16,987 bases of DNA from Ruminococcaceae bacterium UBA7030 (GTDB taxonomy: Bacteria; Bacillota; Clostridia; Oscillospirales; Acutalibacteraceae), in the NCBI GenBank assembly GCA_002494125.1, contig DLBD01000101.1, positions 1-16,987 on the forward strand, written 5' to 3'. Both the position numbers and the translations under genes were made by a program. Every line of letters begins with the position of its first letter. The stretch's first letter is position 1. Below the pieces are notes generated by a model. It was not told the origin of the DNA. It saw only the letters and a list, made by a program, of their open reading frames with translations, and did no database searches. Positions 14,294 to 16,987 of this stretch are shown piece after piece.

Positions 14294-15141
14294 AACTTAA
14301 AGATATAAATATTCGTGACCCGTTCATTCTTTGCGAAAACTCAAGGTATTACCTTTACGGCACAAGGGCAAAGGATTTCGGTATGCGGGTTTCGGGATTT
14401 GATGTTTATGTATCAGATGACCTTGAAAATTTCAGCGAAGCCAAATGCTGCTTTGATTCTGAAAAGGCTGGGCTAAATAACGGAGTCAACTGGGCGCCCG
14501 AGGTTCATAAATATGGCGGCAAATATTATATGTTTGCAACCTTTACAAAAGAAAACGGACTAAGAGGAACGTATATTCTTTCATCAGACAGCCCTGAGGG
14601 CGAGTTTACTCTTCACTCTCACGGCGCCGTCACACCTTATGAATGGGAGTGCCTTGACGGAACTCTTTATGTTGAAAACGGTGAGGCGTACCTTGTTTTC
14701 TGTCACGAGCACACACAGATTACCGACGGTACCATATGCTATGTAAAGCTTTCGCCTGACCTTAAGAAAGCGCAGGGCGAAGTCGCCATTATCTTTTCGG
14801 GCTCTTCTCCTTATTATGTTGAAGAAAAACCGAAGGGAGAGCATTATATAACCGACGGACCGTTTATGCACAAAAACGCTGACGGCAAGCTTTATATGAT
14901 ATGGTCAACCTTCATTAATCACAGATATTCCCAGTGTATTGCCCGTTCGGTAACAGGCAGCATTACGGGAAAATTCGAGCACCTTGAACCGCTTATTAAA
15001 GATGATGGCGGTCACGGTATGATTTTTGAACACGGTAAGGATTTATATCTTACCTTTCATTCGCCGAACGAAACAGGATACGAAAGACCGAAAATTGTTC
15101 CCGTTTGCGAAACTGACAGCGGTCTTATTATAAAGGGGTAG
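14290..15141 (+). CDS. Glycoside hydrolase family 43-like protein (five-bladed beta-propeller)
   Basis: This 283-residue protein is a single-domain GH43-type enzyme, a family of arabinosidases, xylosidases and related exo-enzymes. Asp10 in IRDPF is the expected catalytic base, and WAPEVHKYGGKYYMF (69-82) and WECLDGTLYVE (119-129, Asp123) are typical propeller-blade motifs, Asp123 being the likely pKa-modulating residue. At the usual general-acid position the motif reads TDGPF (Asp189), where most GH43 members have Glu-Gly-Pro; Glu71 and Glu120 are other candidates. A late GGHGMIF motif supports the fold. There is no signal peptide, so it should act on oligosaccharides already imported. GGTGAT lies five bases before the ATG, which overlaps the PI-PLC stop. 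The GH3 gene follows after four bases. The specificity cannot be read from sequence. Confidence 0.85.
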   Translation: MKLKDINIRDPFILCENSRYYLYGTRAKDFGMRVSGFDVYVSDDLENFSEAKCCFDSEKAGLNNGVNWAPEVHKYGGKYYMFATFTKENGLRGTYILSSDSPEGEFTLHSHGAVTPYEWECLDGTLYVENGEAYLVFCHEHTQITDGTICYVKLSPDLKKAQGEVAIIFSGSSPYYVEEKPKGEHYITDGPFMHKNADGKLYMIWSTFINHRYSQCIARSVTGSITGKFEHLEPLIKDDGGHGMIFEHGKDLYLTFHSPNETGYERPKIVPVCETDSGLIIKG

Positions 15142-15145
15142 AGTA

Positions 15146-16987
15146 ATGGATATTAAAACAAAATTTGACAACACAGTTGCAAAAATAATTGATAAGGTAA
15201 CCGCATCGGGCGTTATGCAGGAGGAGATGACTGCAACGGGCGAAAACCTTGTGTTTGAAAACATGCCGGAGCTTATAAGAAGTTCGGCAAACGAGGGTAT
15301 GGTGCTTCTTAAAAATGAGGGAATACTCCCGATTAAAGAGGACAAAACCGTATCCCTTTTCGGCAGATGTCAGAGGGATTATTTCTATGTCGGTTACGGT
15401 AGCGGCGGCGACGTAAACGCGCCTTATTTTGTAAACCCTGTTGAAGGGCTTGAGAACGCCGGCATAAAGTTAAATAAATCGCTTGTTCAAACATATAAAA
15501 TCTGGTGTGAAAAAAATCCTGTAAGTCACGGCTACTGGGGTCATTGGCCGATGAACTATCCTGAAATGCCTGTAACGGCTGAAATTGCAAACGCCTCGGC
15601 GCAAAAGAGCGATATAGCAGTTGTAATACTCGGAAGAGCTGCAGGTGAGGACAGGGAAAATAAGCTTGAAAAGGGAAGCTACTATCTTACCGACACCGAG
15701 CTTGATATGCTTGATAATATCTGTAACGCTTTTGACGAGGTTGCCGTAATTATGGACTGCGGCAACATCATTGATATGAGCTGGACTCTTAAATATGGCG
15801 AAAGAATAAAAGCGATTCTTTACGCTTGGCAGTGCGGTATGGAAAGCGGAAATGCGCTCGGCGATGTGCTTTCGGGCAAGGTTAACCCGTCAGGCAGTCT
15901 TTCGGATACCATTGCCGTAAATTATGAGGATTATCCGAGCGCTGACAATTTCGGCGGCAAGGATTATAACGAATACTGCGAGGATATTTTTGTAGGCTAC
16001 AGGTATTTTGAAACCTTTGATAAAAGCAAGGTGCTTTACCCGTTTGGATTCGGTTTGTCATATACTGATTTTGAAATTACGGACTCGTCATTTAAGTTTG
16101 AGGCAGATAAATTTAACGTAACAGTAAGCGTTAAAAATGTCGGTGATGTTTCGGGAAAGAAAGCGGTTCAGCTTTATCTTAAAGCTCCTCAGGGCAAACA
16201 CTCAAAGGCAGAGAGAAGTCTTGTTGCTTTTGGAAAAACCTCGCTTTTAAGCGCAGGGGAAACTGACAATCTTAACTTCAGCTTTACCCTTTATGATATT
16301 TCTACATATGACGATACGGGAGTTACCGGCGAAAAAAGCTCCTACGTTATCGAACCGGGAAATTATGAGTTTTTTGCAGGCTTTGATGTTAGAGGGGATT
16401 ATAAGGTCGGCGAGGTTGAGCTCGGTTTTCAGGTTACCGAAAGATGTCATCAGGCTTGCGCTCCACAGCGCAGCTTTGATAAAATTACCGCTCGTGAAGT
16501 AGACGGAAAGCTTATGCCTATTCGCACGTCGGCGTATGCTGCAAAACCTTATTTAAGACAGAGAATTCTTGATAATATGCCTGTTGAAATCGGCTACCGT
16601 GAGAATACAGGAGAAAAGCTTGAGGATGTTGTAAGCGGAAAAATCACTCTTGACGATTTTATAAAAACGCTTACTAACGAGGAGCTTGAGGTGCTTTCCC
16701 GAGGTCAGGGCTATATGAACAGCGAGCACGGGGTTGAGGGCAACGCAGGCGCTTTCGGCGGAACGTCGCAGTCGCTCATCGAAAAAGGCGTGCTTCCGAT
16801 AATAACAACCGACGGACCTGCCGGCATAAGAATAAAGCGTTTCACATCGCTTATTCCGTGCGGTACGGCGCTTGCCTGCACAATGAACACTGCGCTTGTT
16901 GAGGAGCTTGCAAAGTGCTTCGGCAGGGAGATGGTATTCAGAGAAACAGACGTAATTCTTGCACCGGGTATGAATATCCACAGAAAT
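15146..16987 (+). CDS. Beta-glucosidase-like GH3 enzyme with inverted domain order (3' end beyond window)
   Basis: An open frame of 614 codons runs uninterrupted to the window end, so the gene is partial. The domain order is inverted relative to ordinary GH3 enzymes. Residues about 45-300 are the usual C-terminal alpha/beta-sandwich domain (ANEGMVLLKNEG; AGEDREN with likely acid/base Glu168; CGMESGNALGDVLSGKVNPSG; YPFGFGLSYT). About 305-430 is the fibronectin-III-like domain (KKAVQLYLKAPQG), and from about 505 the normally N-terminal TIM-barrel begins (TNEELEVL, TDGPAGIRI, APGMNIHR). The nucleophile Asp motif (xDW) should lie beyond the window. The same order is known for Ruminococcus albus and Butyrivibrio beta-glucosidases. 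There is no signal peptide, so it is cytosolic. AAGGGG precedes the ATG by eight bases, and the gene follows GH43 after four bases. Confidence 0.92.
   Translation, partial: MDIKTKFDNTVAKIIDKVTASGVMQEEMTATGENLVFENMPELIRSSANEGMVLLKNEGILPIKEDKTVSLFGRCQRDYFYVGYGSGGDVNAPYFVNPVEGLENAGIKLNKSLVQTYKIWCEKNPVSHGYWGHWPMNYPEMPVTAEIANASAQKSDIAVVILGRAAGEDRENKLEKGSYYLTDTELDMLDNICNAFDEVAVIMDCGNIIDMSWTLKYGERIKAILYAWQCGMESGNALGDVLSGKVNPSGSLSDTIAVNYEDYPSADNFGGKDYNEYCEDIFVGYRYFETFDKSKVLYPFGFGLSYTDFEITDSSFKFEADKFNVTVSVKNVGDVSGKKAVQLYLKAPQGKHSKAERSLVAFGKTSLLSAGETDNLNFSFTLYDISTYDDTGVTGEKSSYVIEPGNYEFFAGFDVRGDYKVGEVELGFQVTERCHQACAPQRSFDKITAREVDGKLMPIRTSAYAAKPYLRQRILDNMPVEIGYRENTGEKLEDVVSGKITLDDFIKTLTNEELEVLSRGQGYMNSEHGVEGNAGAFGGTSQSLIEKGVLPIITTDGPAGIRIKRFTSLIPCGTALACTMNTALVEELAKCFGREMVFRETDVILAPGMNIHRN

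Noticed and set aside
16553..16981. A 142-codon minus-strand frame opposite the GH3 gene
   Set aside because: The plus strand encodes continuous GH3 sequence there (including TDGPAGIRI); the antisense translation is Cys- and Arg-rich noise.

Overview
The window looks like chromosomal DNA of an anaerobic Clostridia-class Firmicute, most likely a gut or rumen Oscillospirales/Ruminococcaceae-type organism. The reasons are moderate G+C, strong GGAGG-type ribosome sites, NADH/ferredoxin electron-transfer genes, an AGCS amino-acid symporter, YlmH, and cytosolic plant-glycan hydrolases that include a GH3 enzyme with inverted domain order. I see no rRNA, tRNA, CRISPR array, insertion sequence or phage gene. 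Genes are densely packed and no gap exceeds 300 bases.

Left part (44-2735, minus strand): an alanine/glycine:cation symporter (AGCS) with its own promoter, preceded by a membrane-anchored transglutaminase-like protein with an intact Cys-His-Asp triad.

Centre (2872-8320, plus strand): a five-gene operon from one well-formed promoter. It encodes a NuoE-like subunit, a NuoF-like subunit with extra ferredoxin domains, a large NuoG/GltD hybrid flavoprotein, HypB and HypA. The first three have the architecture of the Sporomusa-type (Stn) electron-transferring transhydrogenases. They carry an NADH/FMN site, a chain of Fe-S clusters and a second, NfnB/GltD-like FAD/NADP module, but no hydrogenase or formate dehydrogenase active-site subunit. 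The linked nickel-insertion genes hypB and hypA imply a Ni enzyme encoded elsewhere. A perfect bidirectional hairpin overlapping both stop codons separates this operon from ylmH.

Right-centre (8349-13285, minus strand): ylmH (S4 RNA-binding), a membrane-anchored protein of unknown function with its own promoter and terminator, a Na/Pi-cotransporter-family protein with a PhoU-like tail, a PHP-domain phosphoesterase, and a small protein that looks like the beta-sandwich domain normally fused to such PHP proteins. The last three form an operon.

Right part (13388-16987, plus strand): an operon divergent from the PHP operon, encoding a PI-PLC-like protein, a GH43-type glycosidase and a GH3 enzyme cut by the window end. 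None has a signal peptide. The two divergent promoters meet with their -35 boxes directly abutting (13337-13348), which suggests co-regulation. A PI-PLC-like enzyme, glycosidases, a PHP phosphoesterase and a phosphate-transporter homologue together hint at processing of a phosphorylated (perhaps inositol-containing) glycoside. That is inference only.
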